Shown: positions 18,957 through 27,870, counted from the stretch's first letter. The stretch: 64,000 bases of DNA from Chryseobacterium sp. 18061 (GCA_902706205.1 CACSKA010000006.1:340640-404639), one strand, 5' to 3'. Program-made: numbers and translations. Notes: generated by a model not told the origin, from the sequence alone.

Positions 18957-18991
18957 CTAAAAAAAACACCATCTTATGTAAACGATGGTGT
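18957..18991 (-). terminator. Intrinsic terminator of sra
   Basis: On the minus strand the 8-bp stem ACACCATC with its complement (18966-18973 and 18984-18991) is followed by eight T. It lies 38 bp past the sra stop and should insulate maeA from sra. Confidence 0.88.
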
Positions 18992-19028
18992 CGGTCGTTA
19001 TCGATGAAAGGGCTTAAAGGCCGGGATG

Positions 19029-19169
19029 TTACTCAGTGCGACGTTTGCGGCCGGTGGCATGAGAGTGGTTATGCTGGGTTTCCGCATCGCCTTCGATAAG
19101 GACTTTTTTCTGGTTTGAAAGCTTGTAGTTCAAGCCGAGGATATGACGTGCCTGACGGTTCGATTTCAT
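19029..19169 (-). CDS. sra: Stationary-phase ribosome-associated protein
   Basis: Short basic protein (46 aa) starting [20 protein letters not shown] and ending in an [13 protein letters not shown] tail, very like E. coli Sra (RpsV), which binds the 30S subunit in stationary phase. The ATG at 19169 has AAGGAGT just upstream. The gene bdm, next to sra in E. coli, is not found in the 259 bp that separate sra from the next gene; that gap carries divergent promoters only. Confidence 0.93.
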   Translation of the reverse strand: MKSNRQARHILGLNYKLSNQKKVLIEGDAETQHNHSHATGRKRRTE

Positions 19170-19428
19170 GCTGACTCCTTAATCCTGTGAATGGTTTCAA
19201 GGTCAATCCCGGAGGTACCGGGCGAAATTTACCCTTAGCGCAGAACGGTATTTGCCTGCGAGATTGATAGTTGACCATTGTGCTCGAAATAGCAACACCC
19301 GCTGGCGCTTTCAGGAACTCTCTGAGATTTAACCCTTTGTGCGACGGACGTCACGCTGTCATATACCTGAACTATGCTTTTTGATTCGCGCTGAGGTTTC
19401 CCCGTTTTGTTCATCGTGAGGTCACTCC

Positions 19429-20481
19429 ATGAAAGTTTTAGGATATGCAGCACAGAATCCCACCACGCCACTGGCCCCGTTTTCCTTTGACCGTCGCGAA
19501 CCGCGCCCGGACGATGTGACCCTCGAGGTGTTGTACTGCGGTGTTTGCCACTCAGACTTACACCAGGCCCGTAATGACTGGGGGTTCAGTACCTATCCCA
19601 TTGTTCCAGGACATGAAATTGTTGGCCGGGTGACGGCTATAGGTGACGGCGTCACTAAATTTAAGCCCGGCGATCTCGCCGCCATCGGTTGTATGGTCGA
19701 TTCCTGCCGTACCTGTTCACCTTGTAAAGACGGGCTGGAGCAGTATTGCGAAGAAGGCAATACGCAAACCTACAACGGGCAGGATCGTCACGATCACCAG
19801 ACCACCTACGGCGGTTATTCACAATCCATCCTTGCGAGTCAGGATTTCGTTCTGCGCATTCCCGATGGGCTGGATTTGAAAGGGGCAGCTCCGTTGCTCT
19901 GTGCCGGGATCACAACCTGGTCGCCGCTGCGTCACTGGAAGATTGATGCAAACAGCAAAGTGGCGGTGATTGGCCTTGGCGGGCTCGGGCATATGGGTCT
20001 GAAACTGGCACACGCGCTGGGCGCGGAGGTGACGCTGTTTACCCGTTCGCCGGGGAAAGAGGCGGATGCCCGTCGTCTGGGCGCGAGCCATGTGGTGCTC
20101 TCCACCGACCCGGAACAAATGAACGCGGTGAAAAATCAGTTTGATCTGATTATCGATACCGTCCCGTACACGCATGATGTCAATGCGTATATGCCAACGC
20201 TGACCCTCGACGGCACACTGGTGTTTGTCGGTCTGCTCGGCGATTTGCCGGAAGTGAACACCATTCCGATGCTGATTAACCGTCGCTCGGTGGCGGGTTC
20301 GGCGATTGGTGGCATTGCAGAGACGCAGGAGATGCTCGATTTCTGCGCGGAAAAAGGCATCGCGGCGGACGTTGAGGTCATCAGAATTCAGGATATCAAT
20401 GAGGCCTACGAGCGCCTGCTGAAAAGTGATGTGAAGTACCGTTTCGTGATTGATATGGCATCTCTCAACGCCTACGGCTAA
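19429..20481 (+). CDS. Zinc-dependent NADP aldehyde/alcohol reductase, YahK type
   Basis: Medium-chain dehydrogenase (350 aa) of the cinnamyl-alcohol/YahK branch. Catalytic zinc ligands lie in CGVCHSDLH (near residue 37) and GHEIVGRV; the structural zinc group is CRTCSPCKDGLEQYC. The cofactor motif is GLGGLGHMGLK; Thr-Arg-Ser after the second strand suits NADPH. E. coli YahK reduces a broad range of aldehydes; the same is expected here. The ATG follows GTGAGG. A TATGCT element about 55 bp upstream could be its -10. It lies 57 bp before osmC, which has its own promoter. Confidence 0.88.
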   Translation: MKVLGYAAQNPTTPLAPFSFDRREPRPDDVTLEVLYCGVCHSDLHQARNDWGFSTYPIVPGHEIVGRVTAIGDGVTKFKPGDLAAIGCMVDSCRTCSPCKDGLEQYCEEGNTQTYNGQDRHDHQTTYGGYSQSILASQDFVLRIPDGLDLKGAAPLLCAGITTWSPLRHWKIDANSKVAVIGLGGLGHMGLKLAHALGAEVTLFTRSPGKEADARRLGASHVVLSTDPEQMNAVKNQFDLIIDTVPYTHDVNAYMPTLTLDGTLVFVGLLGDLPEVNTIPMLINRRSVAGSAIGGIAETQEMLDFCAEKGIAADVEVIRIQDINEAYERLLKSDVKYRFVIDMASLNAYG

Positions 20482-20501
20482 ATGGCCGGAAAGGCGTGTT
20501 C

Positions 20502-20507
20502 TATACT
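20502..20507 (+). promoter_or_regulatory. osmC -10 element, RpoS type
   Basis: CTATACTTA with C just before the hexamer TATACT is the form favoured by sigma-S, and E. coli osmC is an RpoS-dependent osmotic-stress gene. The hexamer lies 32 bp before the osmC ATG. Confidence 0.6.
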
Positions 20508-20538
20508 TAGTACCCCTAACGGATAAAAGGAGTGAACG

Positions 20539-20967
20539 ATGACGATCCACAAGAAAGGTCAGGCACACTGGGAAGGCGATCTGAAACGTGGCAAAGGCAC
20601 CGTCTCGACGGAGAGCGGCGTTCTGAACCAGCAACCGTACGGGTTTAACACCCGCTTTGAAGGTGCGAAGGGCACCAATCCTGAAGAACTGATTGCGGCG
20701 GCGCACGCCTCCTGTTTCTCGATGGCCCTTTCCCTGATGCTGAGCGACGCCGGGTTTACGGCGACCTCAATTGATACCGAAGCCACTGTTTCACTCGACC
20801 AGGTCAGCGGTGGATTCTCGATAACCAAGGTGGCGCTGCAAAGTAAAATCGCAGTACCGGATATTGATGCCGGCACATTCGATGGCATCATCCAGAAGGC
20901 AAAAGCCGGTTGCCCGGTGTCTCAGGTTCTGAAAGCTGAAATCACCCTCGATTATCAGCTCAATTAA
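20539..20967 (+). CDS. osmC: Peroxiredoxin OsmC
   Basis: Thiol-dependent organic-hydroperoxide reductase (142 aa). The peroxidatic Cys59 (in AHASCFSMALS) and the resolving Cys125 (in AGCPVSQVL) are both present at the E. coli positions. Length and N-terminus (MTIHKKGQAHWEGDLKRGKG) match E. coli OsmC. AAAGGAG precedes the ATG. It acts in the cytoplasm as a homodimer and is induced by osmotic and stationary-phase stress. Confidence 0.96.
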   Translation: MTIHKKGQAHWEGDLKRGKGTVSTESGVLNQQPYGFNTRFEGAKGTNPEELIAAAHASCFSMALSLMLSDAGFTATSIDTEATVSLDQVSGGFSITKVALQSKIAVPDIDAGTFDGIIQKAKAGCPVSQVLKAEITLDYQLN

Positions 20968-20979
20968 TACTCCCACACG

Positions 20980-21005
20980 GCCCGCATAATGCGGGCTTTT
21001 GTATT
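20980..21005 (+). terminator. Intrinsic terminator of osmC
   Basis: Stem GCCCGCA with its complement (20980-20986 and 20990-20996), 3-nt loop, followed by TTTT and a T-rich stretch, 12 bp past the osmC stop. Confidence 0.85.
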
Positions 21006-21097
21006 TTCACCTCTCTGAAGATGAAAATTCAAAAGCTCACAACAGAATGAATACCCCGTTAACGTCACATTGTCTTCAATAAGCAGAAATGAGCCCT

Positions 21098-21637
21098 ATG
21101 AGTGAGATTAAAACCCTGAGTTCGCAAGAGATTTATTGCAATCAATGGATGCGTCTGAAAGAAGATCGCATTGAACGTGCCGACGGTTCGCACGGTGTGT
21201 ATTCGGTGATTGAGAAGCCCGATTTCGCGGTGATTGTCCCAGTGTCGGAAGGCTATATCTGGGTTGTGGAGCAGTACCGCTATCCGCTCGGCGCTCGCAC
21301 GATTGAATTGCCGCAGGGATCGTGGGAACTGGATCCACATGCTGATCCGATTGCCGTCGCACGCGGAGAGTTAGCGGAAGAGACTGGCCTGCTGGCGCAA
21401 AAAATGGAGCAGATTGGTTATCAGAAACTGGCCCAGGGCTATTCCAGCCAGGGCTATCACATCTGGCTGGCGACAGATTTTGTGTCCAGCACCCAACAGC
21501 TAGATGCGGAAGAAGTGGGACTGACCTGCCGCCAGATGCCGGTCGCTGAGTTTGAAACCCTGATTGCAGAGGGAAAAATCAGTGATGCGACTTCGGTGAC
21601 GGCATTTTTGCTGGCTAAACTAAAAGGTTTTGTGTGA
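21098..21637 (+). CDS. NUDIX hydrolase, ADP-ribose pyrophosphatase-like
   Basis: Protein of 179 aa (182 if the ATG at 21089 is used) with a NUDIX box ending ARGELAEETGLL near residue 95. The usual Arg-Glu pair of the box reads Gly-Glu here, but the metal-binding EE pair is intact. The region VVEQYRYPLGARTIELPQGS resembles the ADP-ribose pyrophosphatase subgroup, so the likely reaction is hydrolysis of a nucleoside diphosphate sugar. Ribosome sites are weak for both starts. It is convergent with the MFS gene behind it. Confidence 0.82.
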   Translation: MSEIKTLSSQEIYCNQWMRLKEDRIERADGSHGVYSVIEKPDFAVIVPVSEGYIWVVEQYRYPLGARTIELPQGSWELDPHADPIAVARGELAEETGLLAQKMEQIGYQKLAQGYSSQGYHIWLATDFVSSTQQLDAEEVGLTCRQMPVAEFETLIAEGKISDATSVTAFLLAKLKGFV

Positions 21638-21667
21638 CGGCGTCACTTATTCCTGTACTTTCTGCGG

Positions 21668-23101
21668 CTACTTACGGTGTAGGCGGCTCAGACTGAACAC
21701 AATTGCCAGCCCGGACGTGGCAACCGCCACCCACAAGCTCAACTTCACGGCCTGTGCTTCCAGCACCAACTGTGTACTGGAAGCCATCACCGCCAGCAGG
21801 ACACCCACTAACGCCGCGCCGAGACATTGCCCGAAGGTGCGCATTATCGCCAGCACGCCTGAGGCGTATCCGCTGTATTCCCGGGCCACATTAGACAACA
21901 TTTCGCGATTGTTCGGGCTCTGAAAACAGCCAAATCCCATCCCACACACCAGGCTACGCAGGCCGATATCCCACGCTGCGGCGTGATCGGGCAACGTCGC
22001 CAGTAGTGCTAAACCAAGAACAAACCCCAGTAAACCAATGGTCGAGATTATCGACGGCGAATATTTATCCGCCATACGTCCGGCATGGGGAGCAACCAGC
22101 ACAATGCCCACCGGCCAAGGCGTAAACAGTAGCGCGGAAGTAAATGCGCTGTAGCCGTACACGCTCTGGAACAGGAATGGCAGGGCTACAAAGGTAATGC
22201 CCTGGCTTATAAACGATGCTAACGAGGTCAGGGCGGCCAGTGAAAAACGTCCGGAGGTGAAGATAACTGGCGGTAGCAACGGTTTTTCCGCCCGACGAAT
22301 ATGCCAGACGAACGTCGTCCCGCTGACCAGCGCCAGCACACCCCAGCCCATCACCTTGGTGCTGAGCGAGTGATCGGCGGCGTGCGGATCGGCAAAGCCA
22401 TTGGTCACCATGATCAATGCCCCGAGCATTGTCGCAGACAGCACGGCCCCAATGGCATCAAACCGCTGATCGCTTAGTGCCGGTTTACGTGGAATGGCTT
22501 TGATAGCCAGGAACAGCGCCACCATGCCCGGCAGCACGTTGATGGCAAACATCCACTGCCAGCTCAGCGTACCCAGCAGTGTGCCGCCTAATACCGGGGC
22601 GACGGCGGTGCTTGCGGCAATCAATAGTGCATTGAGCCCCAGAATTCGCCCGAGCAGTCGGCCAGGAAACACTGAGCGTAATATCGCGGGGGCAATACTG
22701 AGCGTGGCCGCGCCGCCTACGCCCTGAAGAATACGCATCAGGATAAGCATCTCTGCCGAGGTAGCCATCGCACAACCGAGCGAAGTGAGAGTGAACAGGC
22801 TCAAACCAAAGATAAAGATCGGGCGAAAACCAAAGCGGGTGGCGAGCGCGGCAAAGATGGCCAGCGTCATGGCGGCGGAGAGCAAATAGCCGTTGGCAAA
22901 CCACACCGCAATCGGGGCGGCCACCTGTAACGATTGCGCCATCTGAGGTAAGGCGATATTCACCATCGAACCGTCAAAAACGGCCATCAGGGTCGAGGTC
23001 ATGACCGCCGCCATCGCAAACGCCCGTTCGCGGCCCGGCAGGCCTTCGTCGCCTGGTTTGTCAGAAAAGAGTTCCATCACATTATTCTCGTCGGTAAGCA
23101 T
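21668..23101 (-). CDS. MFS efflux transporter, DHA2 family
   Basis: Fourteen-helix drug:proton antiporter (477 aa). Family markers are SMVNIALPQMAQSL in the first helix region, an RxLQGVGGA stretch in helix 4-5 and the antiporter motif around VAPVLGGTLLG. It is divergent from a LysR-type gene with a small palindrome between them, so it is probably the regulated target. Substrate unknown. An internal ATG at 23077 (MELFSDK) is an equally possible start, since neither has a strong ribosome site. Confidence 0.85.
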   Translation of the reverse strand: MLTDENNVMELFSDKPGDEGLPGRERAFAMAAVMTSTLMAVFDGSMVNIALPQMAQSLQVAAPIAVWFANGYLLSAAMTLAIFAALATRFGFRPIFIFGLSLFTLTSLGCAMATSAEMLILMRILQGVGGAATLSIAPAILRSVFPGRLLGRILGLNALLIAASTAVAPVLGGTLLGTLSWQWMFAINVLPGMVALFLAIKAIPRKPALSDQRFDAIGAVLSATMLGALIMVTNGFADPHAADHSLSTKVMGWGVLALVSGTTFVWHIRRAEKPLLPPVIFTSGRFSLAALTSLASFISQGITFVALPFLFQSVYGYSAFTSALLFTPWPVGIVLVAPHAGRMADKYSPSIISTIGLLGFVLGLALLATLPDHAAAWDIGLRSLVCGMGFGCFQSPNNREMLSNVAREYSGYASGVLAIMRTFGQCLGAALVGVLLAVMASSTQLVLEAQAVKLSLWVAVATSGLAIVFSLSRLHRK

Positions 23102-23143
23102 TTTGATGAGAGAAGTCTATGCGCCCACCAAGGAAGGCGGAAG

Positions 23144-23163
23144 ATACAGCATTGGTACTGTAT
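23144..23163. promoter_or_regulatory. LysR-type operator candidate
   Basis: ATACAG, 8-bp spacer, CTGTAT lies between the divergent MFS and LysR genes, 43 bp from each start. LysR regulators bind interrupted palindromes of this kind (T-N11-A core). Confidence 0.5.
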
Positions 23164-23205
23164 AGTTGCATCAAACGCCTTATCTAAAGTCGAAGGAATA
23201 TTTTG

Positions 23206-24138
23206 ATGACCGATCCGGATTTTAATCTGCTGATTGCGCTGGATGCGCTTTTGACCGAAGCGAGCGTGGCCGGGGCGGCCCGGCGTCTTAATTTGAGTAC
23301 CTCAGCCATGAGTCGGACGCTCAGCCGTTTGCGCGAGGTCACCGGCGACCCGTTACTGGTGCGTGCGGGGCGAAATATGGTGCTGACGCCTTACGCCCAG
23401 TCCAGCCGGGAGCGGGCACGTAACGCCGTGCTGGATGCCAGGACGGTGCTACAACCGTCTACATCGGAGCTGAATATTGCGCAACTGGAACGCGTGTTTA
23501 CGCTGCGAGTGAACGACGGTTTTATCGAAGCCTTTGGTCCGCAACTGATTGCGGCGGTGGCCGCCATGGCACCTGAAGTGTGCCTGCGTTTTTCACCGAA
23601 GCCCGAGAAAAGTTCACACTTTTTGCGTGAAGGGCTGGTGGACCTGGAAATTGGCGTGCTGAGTAATATGGGCCCGGAAATTCGCGTGCAGGCGCTGTAT
23701 CGGGACCGTTTCGTTGGCGTAGTTCGTCATGGGCATCCGCTAGCCGGGAAAGCTCAGGTGAGCGTGGAAGAGTACATCGCGTGGGGCCATGTGGTTGCCA
23801 CTCGCCGGGGGCAACCGTCAGGTCCGGTCGATGAAGCGCTGGCAGAGATGGGGCTGGCACGCAAAATTGTCAGCATGGTGCCAGGTTTCCCGTCGGCGCT
23901 GGCGGTAGCGAAGGCGTCAGATTTAATTGCGCTGGTTCCGGCTTCTTTTTTATCTCAAACGGAAAATTCGGCCCGGTTACAGGCTTTCGAGCTGCCGTTT
24001 AAAACGCGGACGATCACCATTTCGCAACTGTGGCATCCACGAATGGAAGCGGATCCGGCGCATCGCTGGCTGAGACAAACGGTTATGGCGGTGTGTCAGA
24101 AGCTATGTCCTGACCAGCGTGCGGGAATTTCAGGTTAA
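23206..24138 (+). CDS. LysR-family regulator
   Basis: LysR regulator (310 aa) with the winged-helix domain in residues 3-62 (SVAGAARRLNLSTSAMSRTL) and a periplasmic-binding-like effector domain. The ATG at 23206 is preferred to the TTG one codon before; AAGGA lies 7-10 bp upstream. It faces the DHA2 efflux gene and likely controls it. The effector domain gives no recognisable ligand. Confidence 0.87.
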   Translation: MTDPDFNLLIALDALLTEASVAGAARRLNLSTSAMSRTLSRLREVTGDPLLVRAGRNMVLTPYAQSSRERARNAVLDARTVLQPSTSELNIAQLERVFTLRVNDGFIEAFGPQLIAAVAAMAPEVCLRFSPKPEKSSHFLREGLVDLEIGVLSNMGPEIRVQALYRDRFVGVVRHGHPLAGKAQVSVEEYIAWGHVVATRRGQPSGPVDEALAEMGLARKIVSMVPGFPSALAVAKASDLIALVPASFLSQTENSARLQAFELPFKTRTITISQLWHPRMEADPAHRWLRQTVMAVCQKLCPDQRAGISG

Positions 24139-24271
24139 AACGACGCAACGTGATTTATGCGAGGTGCCGCAGCGTAATCAAGGCTTCTGATTCGCAAAGT
24201 AATTAACGTTGTGCCAGACTTTTTCTCATCACGGAGCACATGGCTCTGTTTTACACCTCCAGGAACTGTAA

Positions 24272-24787
24272 ATGCTCGAATTTATTGCACATATGCTGGT
24301 CGGTACGCCGATATGGGTGTACGTGCTGTTCGTGTTTCTGCTGATCCGTGGCATTAAGGCGCGTCAGCCCGCAACGGTGACGCTCGAGAGGTTGGCCATT
24401 ATCCCGCTGATATTTTTGGTTTGGGATCTCTATGATTTGGTTCTCTATCGGCATTTGACGTTGGGCGTGGTCATGCTGTGGATTGCGGTGCTGATTATGG
24501 GCGCGGCGCTTGGCTTCTGGCTGATAAAACCGGAGCGGGTGAGCCGCGGGAGTGCGCCGCGCACGTTGAACCGTCAGGCCGATTATTCCGCGCTGCCGTT
24601 AATGATGCTGGCATTTGCCATTAAATATGTGTTCGGTGTGATGGCAGCGGTGTCGCCGCAGACCATGCAACAACCCGCTATGAGCGCGGCGGCGGTTGTG
24701 GTCGGTGGGCTGTTCGCTGGTAGCTTTATCGGGAAATATTCACGTTATCTGCAATGCTATTTCAGTCGGATGCAAAAGGTGAATTAA
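24272..24787 (+). CDS. Integral membrane protein of unknown function
   Basis: A 171-aa protein with about five hydrophobic helices and short basic loops (GIKARQP, KPERVSRGS). It resembles the uncharacterised DUF6622-type membrane proteins of enterobacteria, but I recognise no catalytic or transport motif. It has its own upstream gap of 133 bp on both sides, so it is probably monocistronic. Confidence 0.75.
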   Translation: MLEFIAHMLVGTPIWVYVLFVFLLIRGIKARQPATVTLERLAIIPLIFLVWDLYDLVLYRHLTLGVVMLWIAVLIMGAALGFWLIKPERVSRGSAPRTLNRQADYSALPLMMLAFAIKYVFGVMAAVSPQTMQQPAMSAAAVVVGGLFAGSFIGKYSRYLQCYFSRMQKVN

Positions 24788-24918
24788 GATGATTCTGTGT
24801 TAAAAAAATAGGTTTTATCGGTTAGGCAGTCTACATTAATGGGTTGATAAATTTACGCTTTCTCTGGTCATTTGTGCTGCATTTTTGCCACGAATGAAGG
24901 CTAATAGCACGTTCAGGA

Positions 24919-25725
24919 ATGAAAATGACACTAAACCGCAACGCCGTGGCTGCGCTTAGCGCGCTCTGGTTGTTCAGTACTTGTGCCTCTGCCGAAGTGG
25001 ATCTCGGCTCGATGGATATTCTGGCGAGAGATAACCCGCAAAGCCCTGTGCCGAAAGGTTTTGTTGTCGGCGCCGCGACGGTAAGCGGCCAGGCGCGTTA
25101 TAAAGATCAGGATAACAGCACCTACTTTATTCCAGGCGCCCTCTATTTTGGCGATAACCTGATGTATCTCGGGGATCGCGCTCGCTACTATTTTCGTCTG
25201 GACGATAACGTCGCAGTGTATGGCTACGGCCGTTACCGTTTTGGCAACCTGGACCCGTCGGACGCCGATATCCTGCATGGCATGGATAAGCGAAAAGGAG
25301 AGTTGGAAGCCGGGATCGGCGGGACAATTATTACGCCGTATGCGCTGCTGACCGCCCGATTCGCGAGCGATGTCACCGGGCGCAGTAACGGCCAGGAACT
25401 CCTGCTCTGGGCGGATTTCCCGATTGTCAGAGACAATCTGCTGGTGATGCCGGGGATGGGGATGATGATCCGCAGTCACAATATGGCGAACTACTATTTC
25501 GGCGGCGTTTCGAAAGAAGAAGCCACGCCACAGCGTAAAGCCTGGGATACCGGCACGACATTCTCGCCAATGGCGGCGGTAGTGACGTCCTACCGTTTCA
25601 GCCCGCACTGGATGGGTTTGTTTGCCGCGAACTATGAGCTTTACGACAAAGACATCGCTGACAGCCCGATAGTGCAGCACAGCGGTGAGTTTTATGTGAT
25701 TGCAGGGGTGGGTTATACCTGGTAG
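24919..25725 (+). CDS. MipA/OmpV-family outer membrane protein
   Basis: A 268-aa protein with a cleavable signal peptide (first ~25 residues, ending CASA before EVDLG). The rest has alternating beta-strand pattern and ends GVGYTW, with a C-terminal aromatic as needed for BamA insertion. GALYFGDNLMYLGDRARYYF is typical of MipA/OmpV proteins. MipA scaffolds murein synthesis and hydrolysis; relatives such as YiaT are of unknown role. A second barrel gene follows 50 bp later, so they may be co-transcribed. Confidence 0.78.
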   Translation: MKMTLNRNAVAALSALWLFSTCASAEVDLGSMDILARDNPQSPVPKGFVVGAATVSGQARYKDQDNSTYFIPGALYFGDNLMYLGDRARYYFRLDDNVAVYGYGRYRFGNLDPSDADILHGMDKRKGELEAGIGGTIITPYALLTARFASDVTGRSNGQELLLWADFPIVRDNLLVMPGMGMMIRSHNMANYYFGGVSKEEATPQRKAWDTGTTFSPMAAVVTSYRFSPHWMGLFAANYELYDKDIADSPIVQHSGEFYVIAGVGYTW

Positions 25726-25775
25726 CGATTAACAGCGCGTTCGCGGTTGAACAGCAGCGGGGGGTGTGAATACGT

Positions 25776-26729
25776 ATGAGCATACTGTTCCCGGGTATTC
25801 GGTTACTGCTGCTGGCCGCCTGTCTTCCGGCAACGCTGAGCTATGCCGCCGATGGGAATCGGATTCGACAACGCGCCAACGCGGTTCTGTCGCTGATGAG
25901 TTACACGGTTGTGCCGGACGTTACCGCCAGTGACCTGAACATTGGCAGCAGCGGCGGCGACAAAAACGAGCTCGATATCACCCAGTTTGGCGGCGGAGCA
26001 ACGCTCAGTGAAAGCGTGCCCATTTATGTTGAAGGCACGATGGGCTACAGCCGCTTCGATCCGCATTTCGTGCTATCTGACGGCAACCGCACCCGTAAAG
26101 TCCCGACCAAATGGAACAGCCTGACCGCCACCGGCGGCATCGGCTGGGATTTCCCGCTGTATACCGATAGCCGGGGCGGCAAACTGGTTATCCGCCCGAT
26201 TGCTAACGTCATGCTGGGCACCATGGCCAGCGATGTGCGTATCGGCGGCTTTGTGCTGGAACGGCGTAAGGATGTGGATTTCAAGTTTCTCGACGGTGGG
26301 AGGCTGAATGCTTACGGGCTGGGCGGTTCGCTAATGCTTGATTACGAACTGGTGTCGAAACCTCAGGATATCGACGTTGAATTACGCTATTCCAGCATGA
26401 ATCTGCAAACCTTCGGTAGCACCTCGGACGCGGTACAGGGCGAGGCTACCGCGCAAAACCTGGGCCTTTATCTCCGACGCCGGGCACCGATTTTAGACTG
26501 GACGCTGCTCAAAAGCCCGGTGCGTTATGTGCTTGAAGGTGCTCACACCGAATACCTGGGATCTCAGCGCGGCGAACTGGGCTTCAACAGTCTGAGTTCT
26601 CTGGGGTTAGGCATCGAGCTGGACAGCAGCAAATACCCGGTTTTCATTACCCGCACCCGGCTGGTGGCCCGTTATATGTTTGGTGAAAACACCGCCGGCT
26701 ACGGCATTGGCCTGGCGATGAGTTTTTAA
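25776..26729 (+). CDS. Predicted outer membrane beta-barrel protein
   Basis: A 317-aa protein with a signal peptide of about 24 residues (ending LSYAA before DGNRI). The remainder shows amphipathic strands with glycine and aromatic residues and ends GIGLAMSF; the final Phe is the classic barrel signature. I do not recognise a family with certainty; it resembles the uncharacterised Solitary outer membrane autotransporter-like barrels. It lies 50 bp after the MipA-like gene and upstream of the sigma-factor pair, so envelope-stress control is possible but unproven. Confidence 0.65.
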   Translation: MSILFPGIRLLLLAACLPATLSYAADGNRIRQRANAVLSLMSYTVVPDVTASDLNIGSSGGDKNELDITQFGGGATLSESVPIYVEGTMGYSRFDPHFVLSDGNRTRKVPTKWNSLTATGGIGWDFPLYTDSRGGKLVIRPIANVMLGTMASDVRIGGFVLERRKDVDFKFLDGGRLNAYGLGGSLMLDYELVSKPQDIDVELRYSSMNLQTFGSTSDAVQGEATAQNLGLYLRRRAPILDWTLLKSPVRYVLEGAHTEYLGSQRGELGFNSLSSLGLGIELDSSKYPVFITRTRLVARYMFGENTAGYGIGLAMSF

Positions 26730-26826
26730 CACTTTTCTTTTTTTTCATTTTTTCAGCAATATTTTTCCTCCTCATACGTCTACCTCAGCACGAACACGAT
26801 TTAATTCCTAAGATGAGGTAATTCTA

Positions 26827-27270
26827 ATGAGAGATTTTGATATGCATGAACATCAACGTGGTCGCGGTTTTGGCGGCCATCGGATGGCGAAACCGCTGAT
26901 TATGGGTGCAGTGATTTTTGTCGTACTGGGCCTGTTGGTGATGTCGCTGTGGAATGCGCTGCTGCCCGCCATCATCGGCGTTAAAGCGATTGGCTTCTGG
27001 CAGGCATTGGGGCTGCTGGTACTGTGCCGTATTCTGTTTGGCGGCCTTGGTTTCCGTCCGGGTATGTTTGGCGGAATGCGTCGTCGGATGCACGAACGCT
27101 GGATGCAAATGACCCCGGAACAGCGCGAAGCCTTTATGCAACAGCGTCGCGAGGGCTTTGGTCGTCGTGGGCATTGCCACCATCGCGGTTGGCACGAACG
27201 CCGTGACGAAAGGGCCGATATGCGCCAACAGCCTGAAGAGCCTGTGGTGAAAACGCCGGAAGGCGAGTAA
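26827..27270 (+). CDS. Small membrane protein, His/Arg/Met-rich, upstream of ECF sigma gene
   Basis: A 147-aa protein: a His- and Arg-rich N-terminus (MHEHQRGRGFGGHRM), two hydrophobic helices (about residues 22-42 and 53-72), then a basic soluble tail rich in Met, Arg and His (WMQMTPEQREAFMQQRREG, GHCHHRGWHERR). It ends 5 bp before an ECF sigma gene, so the two are surely co-transcribed. By position it could be an anti-sigma factor or a metal-sensing partner; no anti-sigma motif (ZAS His-x3-Cys-x2-Cys) is seen, so the role is open. Confidence 0.7.
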   Translation: MRDFDMHEHQRGRGFGGHRMAKPLIMGAVIFVVLGLLVMSLWNALLPAIIGVKAIGFWQALGLLVLCRILFGGLGFRPGMFGGMRRRMHERWMQMTPEQREAFMQQRREGFGRRGHCHHRGWHERRDERADMRQQPEEPVVKTPEGE

Positions 27271-27275
27271 TTCGG

Positions 27276-27833
27276 ATGAAAGCCGGAATGGCGAAGGATT
27301 CCCTGCTGCTTTCGGCCCTTAACGCCTGTCGTTCGCGATTAACTGCGTTTATCCGTGGCCGCACGGCGGTGCGCGAAGATGCCGATGACGTACTACAGGA
27401 AATCACCTGGCAGCTCATGAAAGTGGAACAACCCGTGGAAAATATCGCCGCCTGGTTGTTCCGCGCCGCCCGGAACGAACTGACCGACAGAGCGCGTAAA
27501 AAGCGTGAATTACCGCTGTCGGCATTCTCCTCAGCTGACGAAGACGGTAACTTCCCGGAAGATGAACTGGCGGAAACGTTATTTGGTGTGGCACAAACAC
27601 CAGAAGACGATTACCTGAAGGCGCTGCTGTGGGAAGAACTGAACGATGCGCTGGCGGCACTTCCGCCCGCACAGCGTGAGGTGTTTGAACGTACGGAGCT
27701 GGAAGGGTTGAGTTATAAAGAACTGGCCGAGGATACTGGTGACAGTGTGCAGGCGTTGTTGTCGCGCAAACACAAAGCGGTGTTGTACCTGAGAACCCGG
27801 TTACGCAGCGTTTACGATGATTTGACGCAATAA
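27276..27833 (+). CDS. ECF-type RNA polymerase sigma factor
   Basis: A 185-aa sigma-70 family protein. Region 2 (VREDADDVLQEITWQLM, residues 32-48, then NIAAWLFRAARNELTDRARK) and region 4 (LPPAQREVFERTELEGLSYKELA, about residues 129-151) are clear, with no region 1.1 or 3. E. coli K-12 has only RpoE and FecI in this class and it is neither. It starts 5 bp after the small membrane protein; translational coupling is likely. Regulon unknown; the barrel genes upstream are candidates. Confidence 0.88.
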   Translation: MKAGMAKDSLLLSALNACRSRLTAFIRGRTAVREDADDVLQEITWQLMKVEQPVENIAAWLFRAARNELTDRARKKRELPLSAFSSADEDGNFPEDELAETLFGVAQTPEDDYLKALLWEELNDALAALPPAQREVFERTELEGLSYKELAEDTGDSVQALLSRKHKAVLYLRTRLRSVYDDLTQ

Positions 27834-27839
27834 AAGAAA

Positions 27840-27870
27840 TTGCCCGACGGTGTTAGCACCGGTCGGGCAA
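27840..27870. terminator. Hairpin between sigma gene and digH
   Basis: A near-perfect 13-bp stem (TTGCCCGAC-GGTG with a single bulge in the other arm) lies 6 bp past the sigma stop and between convergent genes. It reads like a REP unit or a bidirectional terminator; no long T-run is present. Confidence 0.6.

Noticed and set aside
19235..19471. Possible bdm gene next to sra
   Set aside because: The frame does not resemble Bdm, overlaps the start of the reductase gene, and the gap is too short for another gene.
19819..20706. Open frame of 295 codons on the minus strand
   Set aside because: It covers parts of two real plus-strand genes (reductase and osmC) and their promoter; no ribosome site or family match.
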